Source: Mantis religiosa
Lineage: Eukaryota > Arthropoda > Insecta > Mantodea > Mantidae
Reading direction: 5' to 3'
DNA length: 64,000 bases
NCBI GenBank assembly: GCA_030765055.1
Contig: CM060953.1
Coordinates: forward strand, 13,563,045 to 13,627,044
The notes beneath the pieces are model-generated. The model did not search any database. It was not told where the DNA came from and worked only from the letters and a program-made list of their open reading frames with translations. Positions 34,946 to 47,148 of the stretch are shown one piece after another (positions within the stretch are counted from its first letter, which is position 1; every line of letters starts with the position of its first letter). The position numbers and the translations under genes are program-made.

Positions 34946-35070
34946 TATATATTTATGAGAACTCCTAGTTGTTTACCGGGAGAAACATGAGTCAGTTGGG
35001 GAATTTAATGTCATGTTGGCACTTTGGACATAGTAGTTCAAATGGTTAGAGCGGCTGGACGGAAACCAGA
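34946..35070 (+). repeat. SINE-B fragment
   Basis: Leader (ATGAGAACTCCTAGTTGTTT, GAGTCAGTTGGGGAATTTAA) and the 5' half of the tRNA-like core up to GACGGAAACCAGAAAA are present; the rest is lost. Confidence 0.8.
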
Positions 35071-36830
35071 AAATTATTTTTGTTTTCCTATTGCAAGTAA
35101 AATGTTCCTGAAGCTGTCTGAGCGATGAATATTACTATTTCCTTTAAATATTCTTCAGAATATCAATTTTCTTTAGAGATTTAGTGGTGTATTGTGCTCA
35201 CTGTATATCCTTGTCAACACAATCGTGAGGCTCCAACATTGCCAACGTAACAAAAATTACTTAGGTTTTCACGACCTCAGAAAATAACAAAAGAACAACG
35301 AGTTCATATAACCTCTGTCCATGGAGTAAAAACGCAGCGATATTTGATCTTTCTTTTGTTTTAACTTGCTTATGTTATGTTGTAGTTTTGTGTTTGTTAG
35401 TTACGAGAATATTTAAAGTGTTTATTATTTCTTCCGAGTGAGATGTTCCTTATAAATAAGACGAGGTAACCCGGTCACTCAACTACATTAAGGAAATAAC
35501 GCTACAAACTGGGTTATTTATAATTCAAGAGTGATTTTGCGTAATATTCTTCTGTTACTTTTATTATACATATTTGTTGTATTTACAGCGACCTGCGAGT
35601 CTTTTGCAATACTTTTAAATGACTCCAAAGAAACACAAGTCTATTGTGCAACTGTTATAACCTAAGAATATATATTGTAGGGATGAACTGTTAAACCACA
35701 GGCCATGTCGGGTATTTCAGGTAGTTAAGGATATAAATATTACGACATAATTCGGTCATATGCCAATCCAACGTCGTTAAACGAATGCCATTCTATTCAT
35801 TCCGATAATACAGAAGCAACAATCACGTAACCTTAACGGCGAGTACATACAAATTAATGAAACAAATGAATATTTTGCCTTTTGTTTAGGAAGTTAGAAG
35901 ATTTTGCCAATATATGCTGCATATTTGAATAATTTACTATAAATTAGGTCCAACTACAACCAGAGAGACCAAGATATTTATTTATTTGATCTAGTGCTAG
36001 GGATTTGTCCACTGAAATATCTCCATTTTAAATAGCTACAATACAAGAAAAGTTAATAACTAAATAATGCTATACATAACTAAATGTTATTTTCTTTCCT
36101 CCCCGGTCTATTTCCATTTATTTGTTCCTTTATCTACAACGTACTTAGAGTAAATAAGGGAAGTATTATTTTTTAATCGAGATTTCACAAAAAAAAAAAA
36201 AAAAAAAAAATGCGCGTTTTTAAACTTCCTATATATAAAGAAGGATTTTTTTTAAAAAAAAGTCTGTGAATTGCATAACACACAAACTAGAAGTCGTTGA
36301 GATGCCGTACATAAAGCGACATTGTTATTTTTGTGGCATTAACCATTTCCTAGGTATTATTTTTATCGGTTTGCAGCTTCAAAACATTTAATTTTGTGTA
36401 CAATTTGATTGGATTTTTTCGTTGACCTTTTCGTTCTTTTTGTCATAGCGAGCCATCCGTTAAAATAAACCTACTTAGACTGTTAAGTAATTATAGCTAC
36501 AACAAACTTTGTAAATCTGTATATTATCCAGAAGTGACTTTTGTATAAGAATGGTTTGTAGAATAGCAAGTTGAGAATGAAACACAGATTTGTTTTACTC
36601 TGCTCTTAAGTTACGTTTGAAATGTGATCGTTTGTAGCGGCATGGTCCTACATAGAATATCAAATCGCAGTCCAAACATATTTGATACTCCGTGTTCTTA
36701 ACCTAGCCTCAGTCCAAATCTCCATTTCTCATCCGGATATTATTTCATTACGAATGTTTATAAAATCTATAAAGTATAAAACATAGTTTCTCAAACGCGT
36801 AACTAATTATTCATTATTTCTCATCATTAA
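35071..36830. other. Unassigned AT-rich sequence
   Basis: Only a 22-bp poly-A (36189-36210) stands out. Confidence 0.4.
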
Positions 36831-37320
36831 ATTTATATAATGAATTTTCTGGGAATGTCCTGACAAGTGCTCTTCATTCTGAATGACTTTTGTATAACTG
36901 GGTGAACTGCAAGAGGTAGATAAAATCTTACTATACAAATATGTAGATCTCGTTAAAGCACAAAATATGTCCAAGTTTTCTTGTGGAGTTGATCATTTTC
37001 GAGATAATTTTGTTATTCGTTTGAATTTTGTAATATTACTTTTCCCAAATGCGAGTCGTTATTCGTTTGTTTATATTGGCTCTGCAGAGAGAATAGAGTT
37101 TGAAAGCGACAGAGCGACCAGCTCACAAAACATTTGACTATCGCTTAAAGTCTACATTCTCATATTTCTCGTACACATACAATATGCAATAAGTTTTGCA
37201 AATGTTTATCTCAACCAATCCGAAGTAAGCAGAAGAACGCGCTTTTTTAAAGAATAATTTGTACAAGAGTACAGAAAGTGCGACACATCAGATGTTTCTA
37301 ATAAAAAGGCTCGATACGAT
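36830..37320 (+). repeat. Dispersed repeat family D, long single copy
   Basis: It includes the left part seen at 1138 and 53390 (GGGAATGTCCTGACAAG, TGTATAACTGGGTGAACTG, TAGATCTCGTTAAAG), a middle part shared with 61710-61850 (TTATTCGTTTGAATTTT) and one diverged 135-bp unit (AAAACATTTGACTATCGCTT). It shows the order in which the pieces belong. Confidence 0.75.
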
Positions 37321-38390
37321 GCACGATGTTGGAGTGAGTTTTTAAAAGTGTTTTATATTACTCCCCAATGACTTAAAATAGTAATTTATGATACGCAGGT
37401 TAAAAAACGAACACTTTATTTTGTGAGTAGTTGTGATTCCGAAACGAGGTTGCAGGTCGAGACCTACGAACAAAATAAACTCCTTTTAACTCGTATATCA
37501 TACACTATATATAAATATGTGGTAAGGCTTTACCTTTCTCATTGTCATGATATCCATCGGATTGCGATGTGCATTTGTTTTGCTTAGCAACATGAGTTTT
37601 ACTTACGCTTTCTTCAAATGAGACAAGATGGCGCGCTGTTTATACGCTCATCAGTGTACTCAGCAAATGTAGCGATATTTTATTGCTTATTTTAGTTAGT
37701 GTTCGAGTTATTCAGTGTTATGTGTACCGTTACCAATTCTTTACAACTTACTTTAAAAACTGAAACGTAAGTTTTGTTAAATCAGTTTAATATGCGTTAT
37801 AACTTGTTTTAAACCTACTGCTTTTGCTTAGAATGTGTGTTTTAAGACTGAAGAAATTGGTGTGTTTCTCTTGATATATGAAGACACCTTAACATTGAAG
37901 TGCTTCATAACTAAAACAGTGATACATATCGTGTGTTGTGACGAGTGTATAACTCACATAACCAATATTGAGATGAAACTTGAGTTTTAGAAGCAAATTA
38001 CATTATGGCAGCTGCCAGTTTTTTAAGTGACCACAACTACGCTGAAATGAACACCAATTTTTTGTAGTTTAATTGCTGCAGAAAATAATGCCAGCCATAC
38101 AGAGAAGATGGATACAGACTTACATTATGTCAATGGTGGTGATATCAGCGATTTTATGAAGGAGCCACTAATTGTGAACCCTATTATCCCCTTATCTTGC
38201 GAGAATGCTTGAAAAAAAATACCACCATCTACCCACCGTCTATTATTATAATCCATCATAACACCAGTAAGGGTGTCTTGTCCAGGTAGGATGACTCTTC
38301 AACAACACCTCTGTGCTTTCTTCTTCACAACATTCTACATAAGGTAGGGAGTGGAAATAACAAACAATAAAAATAACGGAAATTAAATGT
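37321..38390. other. Unassigned; weak candidate exon at about 38087-38214 (+)
   Basis: A good acceptor-like sequence (TTTTTTGTAGTTTAATTGCTGCAG) is followed by an open stretch reading NASHTEKMDTDLHYVNGGDI, then SDFMKEPLIVNPIIPLSCEN and a stop. Just upstream an ATG frame reads MAAASFLSDHNYAEMN. No family is recognised and chance cannot be excluded. The rest is unassigned. Confidence 0.3.
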
Positions 38391-38620
38391 TCTTTCACAC
38401 TAGCCGTGTGTAGGACGCACTATGAAAGGGTAGAGCCAGACTTAAAAATTCAATGCCATAGCCGGTATTTGAATCACGGATCTTCTGGTTTCCGTCCAGC
38501 CGCTCTAACCACACGAGTCAGTTGGAGAATTTAATGTCATGTTGGCACGTTGGCCATAGTAGCTCAAATGGTTAGAGCGGCCAGTGTGAAAGAACAATTA
38601 ATTTCCATTAATTGACCTAA
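38391..38620. repeat. Rearranged, head-to-head pair of SINE-B pieces
   Basis: Positions about 38391-38513 hold SINE-B tail and tRNA-like 3' half on the minus strand. They meet at about 38514 a plus-strand leader and tRNA-like 5' half (GAGTCAGTTGGAGAATTTAA to GGTTAGAGCGG). This jumps directly to SINE-B tail sequence (CCAGTGTGAAAGAACAATTA). The tRNA-like core is thus split and partly inverted. Confidence 0.8.
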
Positions 38621-40895
38621 TAGTGGTTAACCATAAAGCCCGGGCCTTAAAGTACTTACAACATAGTAAGTCGTCATTAAGGTAGTTGTCTCTTGTGTTT
38701 ATGAGAACTCCTAGTGGTTTACTATAAAGCCCGGACCTTAAAGTACTTACAACATAGTAAGTCGTCATTAAGGTAGTTGTCTCATGTGTTTATGAGAACT
38801 CCTAGTGGTTTACTATAAAGCCCGGGCCTTAAAGTACTTACAGCATAGTAAGTCGTCATTAAGGTTGTTGTCTCATGTGTTTATGAGAACGCCTAGTGGT
38901 TTACTATAAAGCCCGGACCTTAAAGTACTTACAGCATAGTAAATCGTCATTAAGGTAGTTGTCTCATGTGTTTATGAGAACTCCTAGTGGTTTACTATAA
39001 AGCCCGGACCTTAAAGTACTTACAGCATAGTAAGTCGTCATTAAGGTAGTTGTCTCATGTGTTTATGAGAACTCCTAGTGGTTTGCTATAAAGCCCGGGC
39101 CTTAAAGTACTTACAGCATAGTAAGTCGACATTAAGGTAGTTGTCTCATGTGTTTATGAGAACTCCTAGTGGTTTACTATAAAGCCCGGGCCTTAAAGTA
39201 CTTACAGCATAGTAAGTCGTCATTAAGGTAGTTGTCTCATGTGTTTATGAGAACTCCTAGTGGTTTACTGTAAAGCCCGGGCCTTAAAGTACTTACAGCA
39301 TAGTAAGTCGTCATTAAGGTAGTTGTCTCATGTGTTTATGAGAACTCCTAGTGGTTTACTATAAAGCCCGGGCCTTAAAGTACTTACAGCATAGTAAGTC
39401 GTCATTAAGGTAGTTGTCTCATGTGTTTATGAGAACTCCTAGTGGTTTACTGTAAAGCCCGGGCCTTAAAGTACTTACAGCATAGTAAGTCGTCATTAAG
39501 GTAGTTGTCTCATGTGTTTATGAGAACTCCTAGTGGTTTACTATAAAGCCCGGGCCTTAAAGTACTTACAGCATAGTAAGTCGCCATTAAGGTAGTTGTC
39601 TCATGTGTTTATGAGAACTCCTAGTGGTTTACTATAAAGCCCGGGCCTTAAAGTACTTACAACATAGTAAGTCGTCATTAAGGTAGTTGTCTCATGTGTT
39701 TATGAGAACTCCTAGTGGTTTACTATAAAGCCCGGGTCTTAAAGTACTTACAGCATAGTAAGTCGCCATTAAGGTAGTTGTCTCATGTGTTTATGAGAAC
39801 TCCTAGTCGTTTACTATAAAGCCCGGGCCTTAAAGTACTTACAGCATAGTAAGTCGCCATTAAGGTAGTTGTCTCATGTGTTTATGAGAACTCCTAGTGG
39901 TTTACTATAAAGCCCGGGCCTTAAAGTACTTACAGCATAGTAAGTCGTCATTAAGGTAGTTGTCTCATGTGTTTATGAGAACTCCTAGTGGTTTACTATA
40001 AAGCCCGGGCCTTAAAGTACTTACAGCATAGTAAGTCGTCATTAAGGTAGTTGTCTCATGTGTTTATGAGAACTCCTAGTGGTTTACTATAAAGCCCGGG
40101 CCTTAAAGTACTTACAGCATAGTAAGTCGTCATTAAGGTAGTTGTCTCATGTGTTTATGAGAACTCCTAGTGGTTTACTATAAAGCCCGGGCCTTAAAGT
40201 ACTTACAGCATAGTAAGTCGTCATTAGGGTAGTTGTCTCATGTGTTTATGAGAACTCCTAGTGGTTTACTATAAAGCCCGGGCCTTAAAGTACTTACAGC
40301 ATAGTAAGTCGCCATTAAGGTAGTTGTCTCATGTGTTTATGAGAACTCCTAGTGGTTTACTATAAAGCCCGGGCCTTAAAGTACTTACAGCATAGTAAGT
40401 CGTCATTAAGGTAGTTGTCTCATGTGTTTATGAGAACTCCTAGTGGTTAACTATAAAGCCCGGGCCTTAAAGTACTTACAGCATAGTAAGTCGCTATTAA
40501 GGTAGTTGTCTCATGTGTTTATGAGAACTCCTAGTGGTTTACTATAAAGCCCGGGTCTTAAAGTACTTACAGCATAGTAAGTCGCCATTAAGGTAGTTGT
40601 CTCATGTGTTTATGAGAACTCCTAGTGGTTTACTATAAAGCCCGGGCCTTAAAGTGCTTACAGCATAGTAAGTCGACATTAAGGTAGTTGTCTCATGTGT
40701 TTATGAGAACTCCTAGTGGTTTACTATAAAGCCCGGGTCTTAAAGTACTTACAGCATAGTAAGTCGCCATTAAGGTAGTTGTCTCATGTGTTTATGAGAA
40801 CTGCTAGTGGTTTACTATAAAGCCCGGGCCTTAAAGTACTTACAGCATAGTAAGTCGCCATTAAGGTAGTTGTCTCATGTGTTTATGAGAACTCC
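38621..40895 (+). repeat. Tandem array: 25 units of 91 bp derived from the SINE-B leader
   Basis: The unit begins TAGTGGTTTACTATAAAGCC and contains TTAAAGTACTTACAGCATAG, TTAAGGTAGTTGTCTCATG and TTATGAGAACTCC. The first unit starts at 38621 and the next copy of the start after the last unit at 40896, exactly 25 x 91 bp with no length change. The unit aligns with the SINE-B leader at 52680-52770 (AGCCTGGGACTTAAG, TACTTACAATAGTAAGTCG, CGAGAGCGCCTAGTGGTCTA). Variable positions are CGTCATT/CGCCATT/CGACATT and CCGGGCC/CCGGACC/CCGGGTC. Confidence 0.97.
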
Positions 40896-41065
40896 TAGTG
40901 GTTTAACGGGAAACACACGAGTCAGTTGGAGAGTTTAATGTCATGTTGGCACGTTGGCCATAGTAGCTCAATGGTTTAGAGCGGCTGGACGGAAACCAGA
41001 AGATCCGTGGTTCAAATTCCTGCTATGGCATTGAATGTTTCGGTCTGGCTCTACCCTTTCAATAA
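40896..41065 (+). mobile_element. SINE-B tRNA-like core and tail closing the 91-bp array
   Basis: After the last unit the leader end (GAGTCAGTTGGAGAGTTTAA), the full tRNA-like core (about 40965-41030, B-box GGTTCAAATTCC) and tail start (TTGAATGTTTCGGTCTGGC) follow in the same orientation. Confidence 0.88.
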
Positions 41066-41751
41066 AAATAATGTGACAGAAATGTAATTAATTAATAGAT
41101 TACAACTTCTTCCAAATTTGTTCATCATTTTAGAAATGACCCATCATTATATACAAGTATTATTTAACTGATATTTACGGCCGTCTTGAATGAGTAGGTA
41201 TTACCAACGTGTTAAGAGCTTTTCAGCACTGAGCGAAACAATTTTCTACTTTTAACACAGTCGTGGACCACTAAAAGGTCTACTTTTACGATCAAATGTT
41301 TTTTTTTTTTTTTTCATTCTTCGAAACTTCTCACGTTAGAAAATTATTGTGGCATTACTTTAAAAATGAATATGGTTTTATTCTGTCAAATTATTTTAAG
41401 AGGCAGTACGAAACTAATGAAACAAGTGTGGAAAAATGGAGAACAAATGTTTCCGAAAAACAAAAAGTAGGCAAGCCTATCAATATATTGCCGGCTGCCC
41501 ATTTATAGCTTCAGTTTATTGGTAGTTTAAATACAACATGCAGAAAGAAATTCTTAATTTTAAATTCACATCAATTCTTATAAAGAAATTTAGTTTAAAA
41601 CAGTTGTCTTACACAGTTGTTGGTCAAGTCACTATAAAAATGAATATAAATCTAAATTACGTTGGTTCCAAGGCCCCTTAAAACTCATAATGTGACAATT
41701 TTGTCACATTTGGTCAAAATGTCGGAGTCCGGAGTTACGGGACTTTCATCT
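41066..41751. other. Unassigned AT-rich sequence
   Basis: A 70-codon frame at 41296-41508 starts in a poly-T run and has no motif. Nothing is assigned. Confidence 0.35.
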
Positions 41752-41985
41752 TTTTTTTTATTTAAATTACGTCTTCCAATGTAAGCCATATCGGACGATG
41801 AATGAAACAAATGATGTTCAAGTGATGTTCAAGTCAAGGGTCCATAGAGCTTAGAGTTACCCGACATACATCTTTCAGGATAAGGAAAATCTGCGGAGAA
41901 ACCTTACCTAGACAACTCATCGTGATCGAGATTCGAACTCGGAACCTCTTGAACGAGAGGCAGACACGCTACAAACACAGAGACG
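41752..41985 (-). mobile_element. SINE-A, single-unit copy
   Basis: A poly-T/AAATTACGTC tail on the plus strand, one body unit with a small local duplication (ATGTTCAAGTGATGTTCAAG), and a tRNA-like head with B-box complement GAGATTCGAAC. It resembles the copies at 2855 and 23994. Confidence 0.85.
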
Positions 41986-43117
41986 AGCGCACAATTGTCA
42001 TTAAATCTGTAACAATCGCAGTTCCATATTTCTGGAGAAGTGCCTGAGTATTTCAACACGAGACGTTGCAGTAACTGATTATTGGCACATGGATTTGCAG
42101 CGTGTTTACTAATTAATGTGTAAAGTACAGGTTATTTGTAACTTTGTTAACACATTCTTTTCAGGTTGCAAAACAACTTCGTCAGCATTATTTCTTTCAG
42201 AATTCCAAGAAGTAATCAATTCTGGTGCGGACGTTTCGCAAATTATTATACAAACAACTGTAGAAGGAGAAAAAATGTCTGTTTTCAAACATTGAAATCA
42301 CGTAAACATGGTGTGATTGTCTAAATTATGAGCAATAGTAGCATCCAGGTGTAAATGAGAGGCAAGGAAATATCGCAAAATGTTCAGATAAAAATCGATG
42401 TGGAATATCAGTTTTACAGACTGTTGTTATAAAGCTTATTGGGTATTTAATTTTGAAAAACGAGATAAAGTTCTAGTACATACCAGCTGGATTTCTGTCG
42501 CATTTTCTTGTAGTTTGACCCAGGGATAACATGGTTCCTGAAGTCGGGGGTTAAAACCAGGCGGAGGGCAATGTACAAATTCTTAGCGTGGCTTCCTTAG
42601 AAACGGAAGTAATGCCATTGGTCCCATGTGGTAGATTTATGGCACGTATAACAAACTCAATTTGATAAAGGGACCTTTGAGCAAAATTTACAGTACAGAA
42701 CGAGAGCTGAGACACAACAGTTAAAGAGCATCCATAAATGAAAACAAAACTACTGAGAAAAGTTGAACTACGTGAAAGTTGAAACAAAAGAAAGGATTCT
42801 GAAGTCCTGTTCTTACCTTTGCTTAACTATAAAGCATACGATTTCGTTTAAGTACACGGTTTATTTAAGATACATCTTTTCTTTGTGTTTAACCACTTCT
42901 GATGTATTCATTTTAATGGCTGATTTTTCCAATACTTAGTTTCCTTAAATGGGAAAGTGATTAACTATCTTTCTCCCTCCTGGTCATACAAATAGAATTG
43001 ATTTTGAAGTCTCACGTAGCGAACAACCCTTAAAAGATTTGAGTATAGTTTGAACTTACAAAACTTCGTGAGTTTTGATTCTCTGTAAAAAGTTTTTTTA
43101 TTTTTATTTTCCTTCAA
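41986..43117. other. Unassigned sequence
   Basis: No gene is recognised. About 42655-42690 weakly matches 9527-9560. Confidence 0.35.
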
Positions 43118-43120
43118 TTA

Positions 43121-43130
43121 CACTGGGGAA

Positions 43131-43164
<34 letters not shown>

Positions 43165-44710
43165 TTTCATATACCCGAAACAAAATAGGCAAATTCTTAT
43201 GTAAAGTGATCTGCTGATTCAAAAAATTCCCCTCAAAATGTTGTATCACGTAACGTTTTTTAGGTATTCATAATTTTTTATGAAAACTTACAGAAATGTG
43301 ATGTGATAACTCATATTTGATTAATTGAAAATAAAAGGTATTTTATTGCCAAATAACATTGAAAATAATAATAACTATTATTAATTATTATTATTAAAAT
43401 AAATAAACACAAGATAATGATGAAAACTACATACCTGAATTATCTCAGAAGTGTTTCACTGTTGATTTTTTTTTGTATTGACATGTACTCTCCCGTTTGA
43501 GGAACCAACAATAGTCTCCCAACATGGCTGAATCCCAGCGATACCCTGGTAACGACTTTCCATCTCAGAAATGTCCTGGTGAAAACGCTCACCTTGCTCA
43601 TCACTTACAGTTCCTATGTTTGTAGGGAAACTATCAAGGTGAGAGAGCAAAAAGTGGATTTTAAGTGACATACGGCAACTTATTTCTTTGCAGCTTCTTA
43701 ATAGTTCTGAGACTAAAGTTTCATAATTTTCTTCTTTGTTATTGCCCAGGAAGCCTTCCACCACTGATTTAAATGATTTCCATGCTGCCAGTTCAACACG
43801 TTTAAGCTTTGATTCAAAAACACTGTCTTTAAGAAGTCTTATTTGAGGACCGACAAATACACCTTCCTTCAATTTAGATTCACGTATTTTGGGAAAGATA
43901 CTTCTTAAATACTCAAATGCACTTCCACTTTTGTCCAAACCTATAACAAAATTCTGCATTAACCCGAGCTTTATGTGAAGAGGGGGGAGAAGAACTTTGT
44001 TTGGGTCTACTAGTGGCACATACTTAACACTGCTTGCTCCAGGGGTATAGTCTTCCCTTTCCCCCCATTCTTTCACTATAAAATACTTGTCAGTTGCCCT
44101 ATTGCCCTATAAGCACAAAAAACAGCAATATTTTGTGAAACCTCCCTGCAGTCCCGTTAGCGATGCAGCTACCTTGACGCCACTACAAATTTCCCAGCCA
44201 TGGTTTTGATAACTAATAGCATCTAAAATTATGGACATGGAATCGTATGTCTCCTTCATTCCTATGGCATGAAATAAAGGTATTGAAGGTAGTAAATTGC
44301 TATTATGAAGCAACACTGCCTTTAAGCTGCATCAGTAGTTTATGTCAACTTTATTTATTTTGAGTTGGGCACACCCATGTAAATACGACGTTTATAGTAG
44401 ACTCTAAAATTAATTTTACTAATAAATCTTACATGATGGAAAATTTGTTCTAGTTATTTCGAACAGTATTCATATTCTTTACAGGTATAAAAATATTATT
44501 TAATAATAAAATGACTATTATTTTAAATGAAGTCCATATGAGTTGGTATCATACCTCATTTCTGTAATTTTATATGAAAGAATAAGAATAAGAATATCTC
44601 AAAAACGTTACGTGATACAGCATTTTCAGAGGCATTTTTGGAATCAGCGAGTCATTTTGCATAAGAATTAGCCTATTTTGTTTCGGGTACAAAAAACGTG
44701 TTCCCTAGTG
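43121..44710 (-). mobile_element. CACT-ended DNA transposon with about 200-bp inverted repeats
   Basis: The 1,590-bp element begins CACTGGGGAACA and ends in the complement of CACTAGGGAACA, flanked by a TTA duplication (43118-43120 and 44711-44713). The inverted repeats share ACCCGAAACAAAATAGGC, AATTCTTATG, GTATCACGTAACGTTTTT and, more weakly, about 100 bp further inward. The left one carries an expanded poly-A of about 30 (43132-43162). CACT termini with a 3-bp target duplication fit CACTA/EnSpm (CMC) elements, but the encoded protein is not a classic CACTA transposase that I recognise, so the superfamily is tentative. Right-flanking repeat E is seen without the element at 15838. Confidence 0.85.
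43430..44330 (-). pseudogene. Transposon-borne protein of a multicopy arthropod family, nearly intact
   Basis: Two minus frames in the same phase (44316-44107 and 44076-43456) are separated only by a TAG at 44107-44109, apparently from a TGG. Visible blocks in order are LKAVLLHNSN, PSIPLFHAIGMKETYDSM, a C-C-F-L-C motif, LVDPNKVLLPPLHIKLGLMQ, LKEGVFVGPQIR, SFKSVVEGFLGNNKEENYET, MSLKIHFLLSHLDSFPTNIG and SDEQGERFHQDISEMESRYQ. I know this set from uncharacterised proteins present in many copies in arthropod and Hydra genomes. It is probably transposon-encoded, function unproven. A one-base shift after RYQG moves the true end (DSAMLGDYCWFLKRES) into the next frame. The N-terminus before about 44330 is missing. 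Confidence 0.78.
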
Positions 44711-45090
<380 letters not shown>

Positions 45091-46612
45091 TTTCATTTCT
45101 GTAAAAAAAGTGAGCAGATATTACACAAATATAAATATTTGTGTAATATTTATTGCTTCACTGTAACTAGCTTCATTTTCTATGTAATAAGTGAGCAGAT
45201 ATTTATTTATTATTTCTTATGTTTGTCTTATTGTCTGTGACACATTAACAAACGTGTTAATGCTTTCGGATGACCAATGTTTCGGTGCCTAGATGAAAGA
45301 AGTTTACCTTTTTTTACTAACGAGAGATCTTATTTGCCTACCAGTCTCCAGTTTTGTATTTCTTTAGGGAGGGTCGTGAACACCAAATTCTCTTTCTGCA
45401 ATACTTGATATTTTGTAAGTTAATCATTGTGAACACGTATTTGGTTGTGTAAGTTAAATTTACAATTCATTTGTCAATTATCAATGGCAACAAGAATGAA
45501 ACAGGTCATTAATATTTACGGTACCAATAGGAAATTACGTAATATCGAACAGAACAGTAACCTAAAAATAAGTTATAAATGAATTCTTCACTGGTGTAAC
45601 TGTTAGCCTGTTTATCAAAGCAGTTTTGTAAGCTTCAACATAACTGTTCTTCGACTTCGTTAGTAAAAGTGATGCACATACTTCTCTCACTCATTTTTAC
45701 AAAATTGTTCTGCTTTATAATAACTATTAAAACTCGAAATATTCAATTCGGTGACATAAACAAATAACCTAAATAACTTAACAACCAAGGCATGTCTTAC
45801 TTCATGTAATCCATTAACAAAAGTGGGTAAGAAGGCTTTGCCCATATATTTTAGATGTAGCTTTTCATTTGTTCACATTTCACTCCATTATATTTTCTTA
45901 ATGTCCAATAAAACATGAAAAAGCAAGTTTGATTAATTATTCCTTTTTATGTTTTCTTTTCAAAGTATTTAATGTAATTTGCTAACCACGAACTATAAGT
46001 TACGAGTGCTCATCAGATCTCGACCCTGAGGGCCTCGCATTCTCAATATGCATTTTTGATGTGATAAGTATCACTTACAGTTGTTAGTACACAATATACT
46101 ATTGTTCTCCATTTTCAGTGCGCATCTTGTTACATGGGATCAAAATTCTGTTAGCATGCTGCCGATGTTTATTCTAAAACCGAAGCTAGGAGAACCAGGA
46201 ACTTCTAGAACTTAGTCAATCGGCTAATGTCCTACACGATAGCAAAACGAGTGATGTTTCCGACCTTGGACTTAATACTGCGTCATGAAGATGTGACTCA
46301 TTATCACATGAATTGCATTGATGCAGCCGATATTACTACTGGATCAGAGAAAGACGTTATAAATGATCTGATGAAAGAATAAGGGTTTGTTATACCAGTG
46401 CGTGGAAAGCAAGACTGTTTCTGTGGTAGAGGCTTTGTCTTTTCTGTAATGAACGTTCTCCAACGTTTCAGGACTCGCCTCCGAATTGATCGCAATAGAG
46501 GAGGTCCTCTGATTTTACGAGCTTTTGGATATGGTCAGGCGGTGTAGAATTCATTCGAACTGCAAACATTAGGGACTCCTGGACGCCTTTCCCATCATCC
46601 CTCTAAGGAGCT
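45091..46612. other. Unassigned AT-rich sequence
   Basis: A short hairpin (TTACACAAATA and complement) lies at about 45121-45148. No gene is recognised. A 63-codon minus frame at 46304-46495 has no motif. Confidence 0.35.
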
Positions 46613-46869
46613 ACGTAAAGTCCGTTTACTCAACGCATGTGCAGTTCCGAGTCAAAGGAACCTGAGCCGCCCGCCCACTAATGACAGTCATAAATCTATC
46701 TCCACACTTCAGAAATGGAACACTGTCGTTGAGGACCAATAGCAAACCTGATTTTCTCGAAGTGACAGACGCATGTCTAGTCCACGTGGAGTCTCAGTTG
46801 CCAAAGTTCCAACTTCTAGTTGATCTGTTTCATTACGTGCAGAAATTCGTTGTGTGTCACAATGTGGAG

Positions 46870-47114
46870 GCCACGCCGTGGCTCAGTGGTTAGACCGCTT
46901 GGCTCTCACAAAGGCGGCCCGGGTTCAATCCCAGGCGACCGCAAAGTGAGATTTGTGGTGGACAACACGGCGTTGGGGCGGGTTTTCTCCGGGACCTCCG
47001 GTTTCCCCCGCCATATCATTCCACTGGTGCTCCATCTTCATCTCATGCATCATCAGTGTCACCGCCTGCGGTGCCGTATGTAGTAAAAGCGGGCGTTAAA
47101 CACTACACACATTA
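46870..47114 (+). mobile_element. SINE-Glu copy 2
   Basis: A 245-bp copy with the same tRNA-Glu-like head and GCGGGCGTTAAACACTAC end as 870-1118. It is flanked by a perfect 15-bp target duplication, TGTCACAATGTGGAG (46855-46869 and 47115-47129). The host transposon copy at 16-18 kb lacks it, so insertion came after the two copies separated. Confidence 0.95.
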
Positions 47115-47148
47115 TGTCACAATGTGGAGACCGTAGGAGGAAAACGCA

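Noticed and set aside
38621..40895. CRISPR-like regular repeats
   Set aside because: The 91-bp copies are contiguous with no spacers and derive from a SINE leader.
41296..41508. 70-codon protein starting in poly-T
   Set aside because: The start is poly-Phe from a T run, and the rest has no recognisable motif or homologous copy in the window.
45121..45148. Terminator or structured RNA hairpin
   Set aside because: A single short AT-rich inverted repeat in an AT-rich eukaryotic repeat has no functional context.
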